A DNA stretch of 64,000 nucleotides from JBOFBH01 sp051657715 (GTDB taxonomy: Bacteria; Actinomycetota; Actinomycetes; Actinomycetales; Angustibacteraceae): positions 1-64,000 of the forward strand of contig JBOFLF010000064.1 of assembly GCA_051657715.1 (NCBI GenBank), written 5' to 3'. The position numbers and the translations under genes are program-made. Numbering within the stretch: the stretch's first letter is position 1; every line of letters begins with the position of its first letter. The notes under the pieces were generated by a model. The model saw only the letters and a program-made list of their open reading frames with translations, made no database searches and had not been told where the DNA came from. Positions 32,142 through 40,494 of the stretch are shown one piece after another.

Positions 32142-33587
32142 ATGCGTCGCGCGAAGATTGTCTGCACCCTCGGCCCGGCCACCTCGACGCCGGATCAGAT
32201 CCGGGCACTGGTCGAGGCAGGCATGGACGTCGCTCGCCTCAACCTCAGCCACGGCTCGTACGCCGACCACGAGAAGGTGTACGCGATGGTCCGCCAGGCC
32301 AGCGACGAGTGCGACCGCAGCGTCGCGGTACTCGCCGACCTGCAAGGGCCGAAGATCCGCCTCGGCAAGTTCGCGAACGGCCCGGTGGAGTTGCTTGCCG
32401 GTGACGTGTTCACCATCACCACCGAGGACGTGCCCGGCGACCGGGAGCTGGTCTCCACGACGTACCAGGGCCTGCCGGGCGATGCCCGACCAGGTGATCG
32501 GGTGTTGATCGACGACGGCAAGGTCGCCGTCGAGGTGATGCGCGTCGACGGCCCGCGGGTGGTGACCCGGGTGCTGGAGGGTGGCCGGGTCTCCGACCAC
32601 AAGGGCCTCAACCTGCCCGGTGTCGCGGTGAGCGTGCCGGCGATGTCGGAGAAGGACGAGCAGGATCTGCGCTGGGCGTTGCAGTTGCGTGCCGACTTCG
32701 TCGCGCTCTCCTTCGTGCGCAGCGCCGCGGACGTCGACGACGTGCGGCGGATCATGCGTGAGGAGGGCGTGATGCTGCCGGTGCTCGCCAAGATCGAGAA
32801 ACCGCAGGCGGTCGACAACCTCTACGACATCGTGATGGCCTTCGACGGTGTGATGGTGGCTCGGGGTGACCTAGGCGTGGAGCTGCCGCTGGAGCAGGTG
32901 CCGTTGGTGCAGAAGCAGGCGGTCGAGATCGCCCGGCGCAACGCCAAGCCGGTGATCGTGGCCACCCAGGTGCTGGAGTCCATGATCACCAACTCCCGTC
33001 CGACCAGGGCCGAGGCGTCGGACGCGGCGAACGCCGTGCTGGACGGCGCCGACGCGATCATGCTGTCGGGGGAGACCAGCGTCGGGAAGTACCCGATCGA
33101 GGCGGTCCGGACGATGGCCCGGATCATCTCCAATACCGAGGAGCACGGACTGGATCGGATCGTCCCGCTCGGCACTACGCCGAGGACGAAGGGAGGGGCC
33201 ATCACCCTGGCGGCAGCCACGATCGGCGAGCAGCTCGGGGTCCAGTTCCTGGTGACGTTCACCCAAGGCGGCGACTCGGCTCGTCGGATGGCACGGCTGC
33301 GCTCTCCGATCGCCCACCTGGTGTTCACTCCTGAGCCGGTGGTCCGCTCGCAGCTGTCGATGACCTGGGGTGTGGAGACGTTCTTGACCTCGTTCGTCAA
33401 GCACACCGACGAGATGGCGATGCAGGTGGACCAGGTGCTGCTGGGGGACGGCCGGGTGAAGCGAGGGGACCTGGTGATCGTCGTCGCCGGGTCACCGCCC
33501 GGCATCCCCGGATCCACGAACGCGCTGCGGGTGCACCGGATCGGCGATGCCGTGGACGGGGTGGCTCCCGCCTACCGCAGCTCCTGA
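32142..33587 (+). CDS. pyk: Pyruvate kinase
   Basis: Last step of glycolysis: phosphoenolpyruvate plus ADP to pyruvate and ATP. 481 residues with MRRAKIVCTLGPATSTPDQI, RLNLSHGSYADHEK, ADLQGPKIRLG, the catalytic/metal segment PVLAKIEKPQAVDNL, MVARGDLGVELP, IVATQVLESMI and MLSGETSVGKYP. The C-terminal allosteric domain is complete. ATG 32142 is supported by the TAGGCT hexamer and by family start position. It is transcribed separately from gltBD. Confidence 0.97.
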   Translation: MRRAKIVCTLGPATSTPDQIRALVEAGMDVARLNLSHGSYADHEKVYAMVRQASDECDRSVAVLADLQGPKIRLGKFANGPVELLAGDVFTITTEDVPGDRELVSTTYQGLPGDARPGDRVLIDDGKVAVEVMRVDGPRVVTRVLEGGRVSDHKGLNLPGVAVSVPAMSEKDEQDLRWALQLRADFVALSFVRSAADVDDVRRIMREEGVMLPVLAKIEKPQAVDNLYDIVMAFDGVMVARGDLGVELPLEQVPLVQKQAVEIARRNAKPVIVATQVLESMITNSRPTRAEASDAANAVLDGADAIMLSGETSVGKYPIEAVRTMARIISNTEEHGLDRIVPLGTTPRTKGGAITLAAATIGEQLGVQFLVTFTQGGDSARRMARLRSPIAHLVFTPEPVVRSQLSMTWGVETFLTSFVKHTDEMAMQVDQVLLGDGRVKRGDLVIVVAGSPPGIPGSTNALRVHRIGDAVDGVAPAYRSS

Positions 33588-33673
33588 TGCTCTGCGGCAG
33601 ATGATCTGAACGTCGTACGTGCGTCGCCGTGTAGTCGGCTCACGGCAACTGGCGGCCCACAGCGGCGCCGTGC

Positions 33674-33706
33674 GGTCGACGCCTCATCAGGGTCGACGCC
33701 TCATCA
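33674..33706. repeat. 16-bp direct repeat downstream of pyk
   Basis: ggtcgacgcctcatca occurs at 33674-33689 and 33691-33706, just beyond the 3' end of the tRNA gene on the other strand. No function is evident. Confidence 0.8.
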
Positions 33707-33710
33707 AGAG

Positions 33711-33793
33711 TGCCGGGTGCGGGATTCGAACCCGCAAGCCCTTTCAGGCAATGGTGTTTGAGACCATCGTGTATACCGTTCCACCAACCCGGC
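33711..33793 (-). tRNA. tRNA-Leu (anticodon CAA)
   Basis: Minus-strand 83-nt gene. The acceptor stem GCCGGGT/ACCCGGC with discriminator A, the anticodon arm ATGGT-CTCAAAC-ACCAT giving anticodon CAA (reads UUG), a long variable arm as required for a class II leucine tRNA, and the T arm GCGGG-TTCGAAT-CCCGC are all visible. CCA is not encoded. A -10-like TAGGAT lies on the minus strand at 33820-33825. Confidence 0.95.
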
Positions 33794-33819
33794 GAGCACC
33801 CGCATGAGCGAGTTTCCTG

Positions 33820-33843
33820 ATCCTAACGTGCGCTCCGTAGACT
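33820..33843. promoter_or_regulatory. Divergent promoters of tRNA-Leu and the ANTAR regulator
   Basis: Minus strand: TAGGAT (complement of 33820-33825), 27 nt before the tRNA 5' end. Plus strand: TAGACT (33838-33843), six bases, then ATG 33850, a predicted leaderless start. Confidence 0.55.
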
Positions 33844-33849
33844 GCCGGC

Positions 33850-34473
33850 ATGGCTTCCGCACCGTCCTCCCAACCGATCCGCCGGGCCGTCGTCGCCGAG
33901 GACGAGTCGCTGATCCGGCTGGACTTGGTGGAGATGCTCCGCGGCGAAGGCTTCGACGTCGTCGGTGAGGCTGGTGACGGGGAGCAGGCGGTCGAGTTGA
34001 CCCGGCGGCTGCGTCCGGACGTCGTTCTGCTGGACGTGAAAATGCCAGTGCTGGACGGGCTGTCGGCGGCTGAGGTGATCGGTCGGGAGCGGCTGGCACC
34101 AGTTGTCATGCTGACCGCCTTCTCCCAGCCCGAGCTCGTCGAACGCGCCAGGGACGCCGGGGCGATGGCATATGTCGTCAAGCCGTTCACCGCGGCGGAC
34201 CTGCTCCCGGCGGTCGAGATCGCCGTCTCCCGCCATGCTGAGCTGCAAGCGTTGGAGGCCGAGGTCGCGGATCTCGGGGAGCGTTTCGAGACCCGGAAGA
34301 GCACCGATCGGGCCAAGGGCATCCTGATGGACAAGCTCGGCCTTACCGAGCCGGAGGCGTTCCGGTGGATCCAGAAGACGTCGATGGACCGCCGGCTGTC
34401 GATGCGGGAGGTCGCGGACGCCGTGATCCACGGCACGAGCGACCTGGCCGCGGCTCCGTCTGGGTCCAGCTGA
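33850..34473 (+). CDS. pdtaR: ANTAR-domain response regulator (PdtaR-like)
   Basis: A 207-residue two-component receiver with an RNA-binding ANTAR output domain. The receiver has the acidic pocket (VVAEDESLIR), phosphoacceptor Asp62 (VVLLDVKMPVLDG), a conserved Thr (MLTAF) and Lys (VVKPF). The ANTAR part (about 145-200) reads RAKGILMDKLGLTEPEAFRW and MSMREVADAVI, matching the three-helix hairpin that binds paired hexanucleotide loops and blocks terminators. The mycobacterial homologue (PdtaR) is activated by a sensor kinase encoded elsewhere. No kinase is adjacent here. It precedes the liv operon but has its own promoter. Confidence 0.9.
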   Translation: MASAPSSQPIRRAVVAEDESLIRLDLVEMLRGEGFDVVGEAGDGEQAVELTRRLRPDVVLLDVKMPVLDGLSAAEVIGRERLAPVVMLTAFSQPELVERARDAGAMAYVVKPFTAADLLPAVEIAVSRHAELQALEAEVADLGERFETRKSTDRAKGILMDKLGLTEPEAFRWIQKTSMDRRLSMREVADAVIHGTSDLAAAPSGSS

Positions 34474-34597
34474 CCATGATGGCTACTCGCGTGTTCGATG
34501 CGACATGCAGTCAGTGCTGGCCACCGATCGGGGTACGCACAGGTCACGAGACGGTCACGTGTCACGCCAGGGAGCTCGTCTCGGGCCTCGAGACAGC

Positions 34598-34603
34598 TAG
34601 GGT
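34598..34603 (+). promoter_or_regulatory. -10 element (TAGGGT) of the liv operon
   Basis: TAGGGT predicts a start near 34610 and a leader of about 70 nt to GTG 34681, which has GGGAGG at 34670-34675. No convincing -35 hexamer was seen. Confidence 0.5.
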
Positions 34604-34680
34604 CTGACCGACCCGATCAGGGCAACGTCAATATGGGCCGGGCGACATGACGGCGCCGGCCCCTGGCACGGGAGGACCAC

Positions 34681-35829
34681 GTGCGTTCATTCCTCAAGCT
34701 GGGCGCCCCACTGGTCGCCGCAGCGCTGGCCCTCGCCGCCTGCGGCGGCACCTCGGGCGGCGACGACAGTGGCAGCGGCGGCGGTGACACCGCCCCCACC
34801 GAATTGAAGATCGGCATGTTCGGCGCGCTCACCGGCGACGCCGCCAACCTGGGGCAGGCGATCAAGAAGGGCGTCGACCTCGCGGTCGAGCAGTACAACG
34901 CGACCAACCCCAAGATCAAGGTGTCGGTGGTTCCCTACGACTCGCAGGGCAACCCGGACCAGGCCCCGCCGCTGGCCAAGCAGGCCATCGACGACAAGCA
35001 GGTCGTGGGCCTTGTCGGGCCGGCGTTCTCCGGCGAGTCCAAGGCGGCGGACCCGGCGCTAGCCGAGGCAGGCCTGGTGCACATTTCCCCGTCGGCCACC
35101 AATCCGGCGTTGTCGGAGAACGGGTGGAAGACCTTCTTCCGGGTGCTGGGCAATGACAACACCCAGGGGCCGGCGGCCGGCAAGTACATCAAGGACGTGC
35201 TGAAGGCCAAGAAGGTTGCGATCGTCGACGACGCGTCCGAGTACGGCAAGGGTCTGGCGGACATCGTCCGCAAGGATCTCGGCGGCACGGTCGTGGCCAA
35301 CGACAAGGTCCAGCAGAAGCAGACCGACTTCGGTCCGACCGTCACCAAGGTCCGCAGCTCCGGTGCTGACGCGGTGTTCTTCGGTGGCTACTACGCCGAG
35401 GCGGGTCTGCTGCGCAAGCAGATGACGGACGCCGGAGTCAAGGCCACTCTCGTGGTGGGCGACGGTGTCAAGGACGAAGGCTTCATCAAGGGCGCCGGGG
35501 TCAAGGCCGCTGAGGGCACGATCATCACCTGCCCGTGCCTGCCGCCTGACAAGTCGCAGGGCAACTTCTACGCCGACTACAAGAAGAAGTACAACGCCGA
35601 TCCCGGTACCTACGGCGCTGAGGGCTTCGACTCGGCGAACATCCTCCTGGACGCGATCAAGGCCGGGAAGACGTCGCGCAGCGACATCATCGAGTTCGTC
35701 CGCACCTATGACAAGCCTGGCGCGACCAAGCAGCTGAAGTTCACCGAGAAAGGTGAGCCGACCGAGGTGATCGTGTGGGCCTACAAGGTCGAAGGCGGCA
35801 AGATCGTCCCTGATCAAGAGATCAAGTGA
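34681..35829 (+). CDS. livJ: Branched-chain amino acid ABC transporter, substrate-binding lipoprotein
   Basis: A 382-residue extracellular lipoprotein that captures leucine, isoleucine or valine (or related substrates) for the LivHMGF importer. The signal peptide RSFLKLGAPLVAAALALAAC has a lipobox (LAAC, Cys21), followed by a Gly/Ser linker and a type I periplasmic-binding fold (LKIGMFGALTGDAANLGQAI, VGLVGPAFSGES, VAIVDDASEYGKGLAD, GGYYAEAGLLRKQMTDAGV). GTG 34681 has a good ribosome site. A strong hairpin separates it from livH, so it is probably made in excess over the permease. Amino acid specificity is by family only. Confidence 0.9.
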   Translation: MRSFLKLGAPLVAAALALAACGGTSGGDDSGSGGGDTAPTELKIGMFGALTGDAANLGQAIKKGVDLAVEQYNATNPKIKVSVVPYDSQGNPDQAPPLAKQAIDDKQVVGLVGPAFSGESKAADPALAEAGLVHISPSATNPALSENGWKTFFRVLGNDNTQGPAAGKYIKDVLKAKKVAIVDDASEYGKGLADIVRKDLGGTVVANDKVQQKQTDFGPTVTKVRSSGADAVFFGGYYAEAGLLRKQMTDAGVKATLVVGDGVKDEGFIKGAGVKAAEGTIITCPCLPPDKSQGNFYADYKKKYNADPGTYGAEGFDSANILLDAIKAGKTSRSDIIEFVRTYDKPGATKQLKFTEKGEPTEVIVWAYKVEGGKIVPDQEIK

Positions 35830-35879
35830 CGGGTCGTGAGCCGTCGACGGTGTGACGTTCTCACGGTGAGTTGAGTGGC

Positions 35880-35919
35880 CGACGCGGCCGGGGTGGTGGT
35901 ACTTGCCCCGGCCGCGTCG
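35880..35919 (+). terminator. Intercistronic 14-bp hairpin between livJ and livH
   Basis: CGACGCGGCCGGGG (35880-35893) is perfectly complementary to 35906-35919 with a 12-nt loop, and is followed by a T-rich stretch (gtttctttct). It is a strong partial terminator or 3'-stabilising structure that would raise binding protein over permease. Confidence 0.75.
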
Positions 35920-35954
35920 ACTGCCCGCCGTTTCTTTCTGCCCGCGGAGCCCGC

Positions 35955-36940
35955 ATGAGTTTCCTGATTGACAACTTTGTCGCCTTGACCGCCTCGGCGA
36001 TCGTCCTGGGCGCGGTCTACGGCTTGGTCGCCCTCGGCTACACGTTGGTCTATGGCGTGCTGCGCCTGATCAACTTCGCCCATTCCGAGGTGTGGATGTG
36101 GGGGAGCTTCGCCGCGGTCTGGGCGATGATCGCGCTCAATGGCGGTGCGCCCCACGGGGTGGGGGCCACCATCGGGCTGCTGCTCGTGGCGACCGCCGCA
36201 GCCATGCTGGTCAGCGGCGGGGTGGCGCTCGGCGTGGAGCGGGTCGCGTATCGCCGGTTGATGCGCAACAACGCGCCACCCTTGATCGCCTTGATCAGCG
36301 CCATCGGCGCGTCGTTCGTACTGGGTGAGATCATCGGCCTCCGAGACAAGATCGCCGCGGCTTTCGGCCTCGAGGGCACGCTGCAGGAGTACGTGGAGAC
36401 CGCGCGGGACCAGGCGCCGTTTGCCTCCCCGGTCGAACCGCGCCCGGTGTTCACCCTCGGGGACTACGCCGTCACCAACACCGACGTGCTGATCATCGCC
36501 AGCGCGCTGGTCATGATGGTGGGCCTGGACCAGTTCATCCGGCGATCCCGACTCGGCCGGGGCATCCGCGCGGTCGCGCAGGACACCGAGGCGGCCGCCT
36601 TGATGGGGGTCAACCGGGACCGGGTGGTGCAGATCACCTTCTTGCTCGGTGGTGTCATGGCCGGTGGAGCTGCCGTTCTCTACCTGCTTCGATTTGGTGT
36701 TACACGGTGGAACGCCGGGTTCATCCTCGGTGTCAAGGCATTCACCGCCGCCGTGCTCGGCGGCATCGGGAACGTCCGGGGCGCTCTCATCGGGGGCTTC
36801 GTCCTCGGCCTCGCGGAGAACTACGGCTCCGCACTGATCGGTACCGAGTGGAAGGACGTCGTGGCGTTCCTCCTGCTCGTGGTGATCCTGTTGTTCCGAC
36901 CTACCGGGCTGCTCGGCGAGTCCCTGGGGAAGGTACGCGC

Positions 36941-36944
<4 letters not shown>
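35955..36944 (+). CDS. livH: Branched-chain amino acid ABC permease LivH
   Basis: A 329-residue membrane permease with about eight TM helices. Family landmarks are GLVALGYTLVYGVLRLINFAHSE near the N-terminus, RAVAQDTEAAALMGVNRDRV (the EAA-like cytoplasmic loop that contacts the ATPase) and GVKAFTAAVLGGIGNVRGALIGG. ATG 35955 follows GCGGAG; the open frame to 35871 crosses the hairpin and is not coding. It overlaps livM by 4 bases (ATGA). Confidence 0.93.
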
Positions 36945-38135
<1,191 letters not shown>

Positions 38136-38143
<8 letters not shown>

Positions 38144-38957
38144 GGTGACGACCGGGCAACCGGTGGTGCCAGCGAGCGGCAACGGCCCGCGCTTGTTGGA
38201 GATGCGTGATGTGAACTTGAGGTTCGGTGGCGTGGTCGCTCTCGACGGTGTGTCCTTTGCCATTCGGCCCGGGGAGATTCTCGGCTTGATCGGGCCGAAC
38301 GGGGCTGGCAAGACGACCTGCTTCAACGCGATGACAGGTGTCTACCAGCCCACCTCCGGGCAGGTGTTATTCGAGGGGCACCCGCTGGGTAGCCGCAAGC
38401 GGTTCGCCATCACGAAGCTCGGCATCGCGCGGACGTTCCAGAACATCCGCCTGTTCGGCAACATGACGGCCCTGGAGAACGTCCTCGTGGGGGCCGATGC
38501 GAGGCACGCGACCGGGGTCGGCAACGCCTTGTTCCGGCTGCCTCGACATCGCCGCGAGGAACAGCACGGCCACGAACGGGCTCAGGAGCTGCTGGAGTTC
38601 ATGGGGCTGACCAAGCGAGCTGACGAACTGGCCCGGAACTTGCCGTATGGCGACCAGCGTCGCCTCGAGATCGCCCGAGCCCTGGCCACGGAACCCAAGC
38701 TGTTGTGCTTGGACGAGCCGGCTGCCGGCTTCAACCCGGCGGAGAAACACCGCCTCATGGAGCTGATCCGTCGGATCCGCGACAAGGGCTACACGGTGCT
38801 GTTGATCGAGCATGACATGCGTCTGGTCATGGGAGTGACCGACCGGATCGTGGTGCTGGAGTTCGGCAAGAAGATCGCCGACGGCCCCCCGGCCGAGATC
38901 CGTGACGATCCAGCCGTCATCCGCGCCTATCTGGGAGTCGAGGACGATGCTTCTTGA
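38136..38957 (+). CDS. livG: Branched-chain amino acid ABC ATPase LivG
   Basis: A 273-residue ATPase subunit. Walker A GPNGAGKTT, Q-loop area GIARTFQNIRLF, the Liv-type signature LPYGDQRRLEIARAL and Walker B LLCLDEPAAG are typical. GTG 38136 is chosen because AGGAAGG lies 8 nt upstream; GTG 38127 is possible. The upstream open frame is out of frame with livM coding and is a shadow. It overlaps livF by 11 bases. Confidence 0.94.
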
Positions 38958-39663
38958 GGTCGAGGGCCTGTGCGTCAACTACGGACGCATCGAGGCCATC
39001 CGGGACATCACCTTCGGGGTTCCCCAGGGCAGCGTGGTGACGCTGATCGGCGCCAACGGCGCGGGAAAGTCGACCACGATGAAGACAGTGTCCGGCCTGC
39101 GACCGGTGCGGGCGGGTCGGATCGTCTTCGACGGGCAGGACATCACCGCGATGCCGGCCCACCGGCGGGTGGAGCTCGGGATCAGCCAGGCTCCTGAGGG
39201 CCGTGGGGTTTTCCCGGGCATGAGCGTCGCGGAGAACCTCGAGATGGGCACCTACACCCGCAAGGACGCCAAGGCCACGGCGTCGGACGACTTCGAGCGG
39301 GTCTTCAGCTTCTTCCCGCGGCTGAGGGAACGCTCGAGGCAGCTGGCCGGCACGCTCTCGGGCGGTGAGCAGCAGATGCTCGCGATCGGCCGGGCGTTGA
39401 TGGGCCGACCTCGGTTGCTGCTGCTCGACGAACCGTCGATGGGCCTCGCGCCGCAGCTGATCGTGCAGATCTTCGCCATCATCCGGGAGATCCATGCGCA
39501 AGGCATGACCATCCTGCTGGTCGAGCAGAACGCTCAGCAGGCACTCCGCACCGCGGACCACGCGTACATCCTCGAGACCGGGGAGATCGTCCGGGAAGGC
39601 ACCGGTGCACACCTTGGTGCGGATGACAGCATCCGTGCGGCTTACCTCGGCGGGGACGTCTGA
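38947..39663 (+). CDS. livF: Branched-chain amino acid ABC ATPase LivF
   Basis: A 238-residue second ATPase. It begins MLLEVEGLCVNYGRIEAIRD, with Walker A GANGAGKST, signature LSGGEQQMLAIGRAL, Walker B LLLLDEPSMGLAP and switch His replaced in the usual way by LLVEQNAQQAL. ATG 38947 is within the end of livG. It is the last gene of the liv operon; a short CCCGGG hairpin follows. Confidence 0.95.
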   Translation: MLLEVEGLCVNYGRIEAIRDITFGVPQGSVVTLIGANGAGKSTTMKTVSGLRPVRAGRIVFDGQDITAMPAHRRVELGISQAPEGRGVFPGMSVAENLEMGTYTRKDAKATASDDFERVFSFFPRLRERSRQLAGTLSGGEQQMLAIGRALMGRPRLLLLDEPSMGLAPQLIVQIFAIIREIHAQGMTILLVEQNAQQALRTADHAYILETGEIVREGTGAHLGADDSIRAAYLGGDV

Positions 39664-39677
39664 CCGAGATGTCCGGC

Positions 39678-39696
39678 CCCGGGAATCTACCCCGGG
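39678..39696 (+). terminator. Possible terminator of the liv operon
   Basis: CCCGGG (39678-39683) and CCCGGG (39691-39696) pair around a 7-nt loop, 14 bases after the livF stop. The stem is short and there is no U-tract. Confidence 0.35.
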
Positions 39697-39832
39697 TCTG
39701 CTAAGCCTGGGATCCTCGAGCGGATATTCGGGATCGGCTACCGGCTGAGGTGTTCCAGGCGTATGGTCTAGCACCGGCTGATCACGACCAGAGGGCGGGG
39801 GCCCGAGGTCCTTCGATTGTGGAGGAGGTCCG

Positions 39833-40411
39833 GTGGCCCCGTCGCAGGTAGCTGTTCGACTGGTCGATGCGTCGGACAGCGTGGATATCGGGGTGATTGC
39901 CGATCTGTGGGCCAGTTCTCGGGATCACCCGCGGGCGAGTGTCCGCAAGGATGTGAGCCATTGCCTGGGCGATGCCCTGACCAGGGACGAGGTGGTGGCG
40001 TTCGTGGCCAGGCTTGACGAGCAGGACGTGGGGTTCCTGGTGTTGTCCTGCGGCCCGTTGCTGCCGTTGATGGGCGATCCTGCGGTGTCGATCGAGCATC
40101 TGTTCGTGGTTCCAGACGTCCGCCGCAAGGGTGTGGGACGAGCCCTTTTGGCCCGGGCCGCGAGTTACGCCGAGCATCAGGGCGTGGGCCAGGTGTGCAC
40201 GAGCGTGCCGGCATCCGGCCGGCAGGGGCAGCGGTTCTTCGCGAGGCTCGGCTTCAGCCCGTTCGTGGTTCGGCGAGTGGTCGCGACCGCGACGTTGCGC
40301 CGTCGTCTGATGCCGGGTTTCTCGCCTGCTCAGGACGCCACCGTCCGGCGGCGTCGGTCGTTGCGCGCACGTAGCAGAGCGGTTGCGCTGCGCGCCCGGT
40401 CCGGCATCTGA
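39833..40411 (+). CDS. GNAT-family N-acetyltransferase
   Basis: A 192-residue acetyl-CoA-dependent acetyltransferase. Motif A is FVVPDVRRKGVGRALLARAA with the R/QxxGxG/A pyrophosphate loop RRKGVG. The C-terminal beta strand region (GQRFFARLGFSPF) fits the fold. A basic tail follows (RRRRSLRARSRAVALRARSG). GTG 39833 has GGAGGAGG upstream, and TATGGT at 39762-39767 is a candidate -10. The substrate is unknown. Its stop lies within a 20-bp tandem repeat preceding polA. Confidence 0.85.
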   Translation: MAPSQVAVRLVDASDSVDIGVIADLWASSRDHPRASVRKDVSHCLGDALTRDEVVAFVARLDEQDVGFLVLSCGPLLPLMGDPAVSIEHLFVVPDVRRKGVGRALLARAASYAEHQGVGQVCTSVPASGRQGQRFFARLGFSPFVVRRVVATATLRRRLMPGFSPAQDATVRRRRSLRARSRAVALRARSGI

Positions 40412-40445
40412 GCCGACGGCTGCCGATCTGAGCCGACGGCTGCCG
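40406..40445. repeat. Perfect 20-bp tandem direct repeat before polA
   Basis: atctgagccgacggctgccg occurs at 40406-40425 and again at 40426-40445. The first copy contains the GNAT stop codon. The core agccgac recurs in the polA promoter dyad just downstream. Confidence 0.9.
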
Positions 40446-40472
40446 GGGCTGGGCACTCCCGGCGGTGTCGGG

Positions 40473-40494
40473 AGCCGACACTAGGGTGTCGGCT
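40473..40494 (+). promoter_or_regulatory. polA promoter: -10 TAGGGT within a 9-bp dyad
   Basis: AGCCGACAC (40473-40481) and GTGTCGGCT (40486-40494) are perfect inverted repeats around TAGG, immediately before GTG 40495. The -10 hexamer TAGGGT (40482-40487) sits at the dyad centre, 7 nt before the start codon. A DNA-bound repressor here would block the promoter directly. Confidence 0.6.
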
